From an uncultured Oscillospiraceae bacterium (GTDB lineage Bacteria; Bacillota; Clostridia; Oscillospirales; Oscillospiraceae): a stretch of DNA of 14,110 nt. Both the position numbers and the translations under genes were made by a program. Below the pieces are notes generated by a model. That model made no database searches. It saw only the letters and a list, made by a program, of their open reading frames with translations, and had not been told where the DNA came from. Below are positions 13,393-14,110 of the stretch, piece after piece. The stretch covers positions 1-14,110 of the forward strand of contig CAKTNW010000043.1 of the NCBI GenBank assembly GCA_934589145.1, given 5' to 3'. Within the stretch, counting starts at the first letter, position 1, and each line of letters begins with the position of its first letter.

Positions 13393-13421
13393 ATTGTAGC
13401 AGTCGTTTGAGTTTTTGTCAA
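13393..13421 (-). promoter_or_regulatory. sigma-A promoter for the minus-strand peptide mRNA
   Basis: On the minus strand, TTGACA (13421-13416) and TACAAT (13398-13393) have the optimal 17-base spacing. The start is expected near 13387. The box begins TTGACAAAA, as does the facing promoter at 13133. Confidence 0.72.
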
Positions 13422-13460
13422 TTTTTGTCGATATGCTTTTCATCTCGGCGGCAAATTTTC

Positions 13461-13489
13461 TTGACACCTGGCCGAAAACGTGCTATTCT
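13461..13489 (+). promoter_or_regulatory. sigma-A promoter of the glyS T-box leader
   Basis: TTGACA (13461-13466) and TATTCT (13484-13489) with 17 bases between. The expected start is near 13496, which gives a 5' leader of about 200 nt before glyS. Confidence 0.75.
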
Positions 13490-13495
13490 AGGCAA

Positions 13496-13663
13496 AGTTA
13501 CAGGCGATGAAGGGCGTGGCTGCCCGGAGCCGCGGGAGGAAATGCCCGCCGGACGCCCCGTTACCGGCAGCAAGAGTGTGGATGCATCCAAATTCAGGTG
13601 GAACCACGGACTATTTGTTTAGTTCGCCCTGAGTCCTTAAAAGGGACTCAGGGCGTTTTTTAT
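13496..13663 (+). promoter_or_regulatory. glycine T-box riboswitch controlling glyS
   Basis: Uncharged tRNA-Gly should bind this leader and stop termination before glyS. The T-box core AGGTGGAACCACGG is at 13596-13609. Its UGGA (13599-13602) is complementary to the UCCA end of tRNA-Gly, which has U at position 73. Stem I is closed by GGGCGT (13512-13517) with ACGCCC (13553-13558). In the 3' internal loop GGC followed by A (13566-13569) is the candidate glycine specifier, placed as in the Geobacillus glyQS leader. The antiterminator pairs TCAGG (13594-13598) with CCTGA (13628-13632) and a 7-bp inner stem (13607-13613 with 13620-13626). It excludes the terminator CGCCCTGAGTCC/GGACTCAGGGCG (13625-13655) with its U-tract. 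Confidence 0.88.
13625..13663 (+). terminator. T-box-controlled terminator upstream of glyS
   Basis: A 12-bp perfect stem (13625-13636 with 13644-13655) followed by TTTTTTATTT. Its 5' arm overlaps the 3' arm of the antiterminator (13628-13632), so the two folds are mutually exclusive. Confidence 0.92.
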
Positions 13664-13697
13664 TTGCAAAAAATATTCACATAAAGGAGATATCGAC

Positions 13698-14110
13698 ATG
13701 AAAAACACCGAAAAGACCATGGATAAAATCGTGGCGCTGTGCAAAAACCGCGGCATCATCTTCGCCGGCTCCGAGATCTATGGCGGCCTGGCCAACACCT
13801 GGGACTACGGCCCCCTTGGCGTGGAGCTGAAGAACAACATCAAGAAGGCATGGTGGAAGAAGTTTGTCCAGGAGAACCCCTATAACGTGGGCCAGGACGC
13901 CGCCATCCTCATGAACCCCCAGACCTGGGTGGCCAGCGGCCATTTGGCAGGCTTCTCCGATCCCCTGATGGACTGCAAGGAGTGCAAGGAGCGCTTCCGC
14001 GCCGACAAGCTGATCGAGAAGTGGTGCCAGCAGAACGGCTTCGAGCTGCCCAAGCCCATCGACGCCTTCTCCCAGCAGGAGATGAAGGACTTCGTGGAGG
14101 AGAAGAACAT
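13698..14110 (+). CDS. glyS: glycyl-tRNA synthetase, single-chain alpha2 type (3' end outside the window)
   Basis: The first 137 codons of a class IIa synthetase. The N-terminus [19 protein letters not shown] leads into motif 1, [19 protein letters not shown], diagnostic for the homodimeric GlyRS also found in archaea and eukaryotes, rather than the alpha2beta2 GlyQS of many bacteria. [19 protein letters not shown] and the Cys pair in [12 protein letters not shown] follow as in that family. AAAGGAG (13683-13689) lies 8 bases before the ATG. Expression should be set by the glycine T-box directly upstream. Confidence 0.96.
   Translation, partial: MKNTEKTMDKIVALCKNRGIIFAGSEIYGGLANTWDYGPLGVELKNNIKKAWWKKFVQENPYNVGQDAAILMNPQTWVASGHLAGFSDPLMDCKECKERFRADKLIEKWCQQNGFELPKPIDAFSQQEMKDFVEEKN

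Noticed and set aside
13245..13622. 125-codon plus-strand frame across the convergent locus and T-box
   Set aside because: It spans a terminator, a promoter and the T-box, and its translation has no coding character. The short minus-strand ORF is better supported by start signals.

Overview
The window looks like chromosomal DNA from a GC-rich, endospore-forming member of the Clostridia, most likely Oscillospiraceae-like. The support is a germination protease gene (gpr) divergent from rpsT, a glycine T-box leader before a single-chain GlyRS, strong AGGAGG-type ribosome binding sites, and intergenic palindromic repeats with GTAGGG...CCCTAC ends. The placement is inferred from gene content and style, not from a database search.

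Layout, left to right: the 3' part of serS; mscL and rsmG (overlapping by one base); a palindrome-rich 510-base gap; a MinD-type ATPase gene without minC or minE next to it; a methylglyoxal-synthase homologue that has lost its catalytic Asp; a small membrane protein; hisS; aspS with a clear terminator; a gap with two repeat elements; an alanyl-tRNA editing gene (AlaX type) overlapping a VanY-type D,D-carboxypeptidase gene; nadE with its own promoter; a MITE-like element; gpr on the minus strand; rpsT with a UUG start; a lipoprotein gene; a compact locus with two convergent promoters; and a glycine T-box followed by the 5' part of glyS. The main theme is translation: four aminoacyl-tRNA synthetases, one trans-editing enzyme, a 16S rRNA methyltransferase and ribosomal protein S20 lie within 14 kb. 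Among the synthetases, only glyS shows a visible tRNA-sensing leader here.

The most unusual part is 13115-13421. Two good sigma-A promoters face each other and converge on one bidirectional hairpin. The minus-strand transcript can encode a 27-residue peptide whose ribosome binding site is folded into a GAAA-capped hairpin and whose last codons lie in the terminator. The plus-strand transcript is a structured RNA of roughly 95 nt that begins with the same 12 bases as the minus-strand transcript. The layout recalls type I toxin-antitoxin loci such as par/Fst, but I do not recognise the peptide, and the function is inference. The second notable point is the MgsA homologue, in which residues matching E. 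coli Asp71, Gly66, Thr47 and probably Asp101 are replaced.
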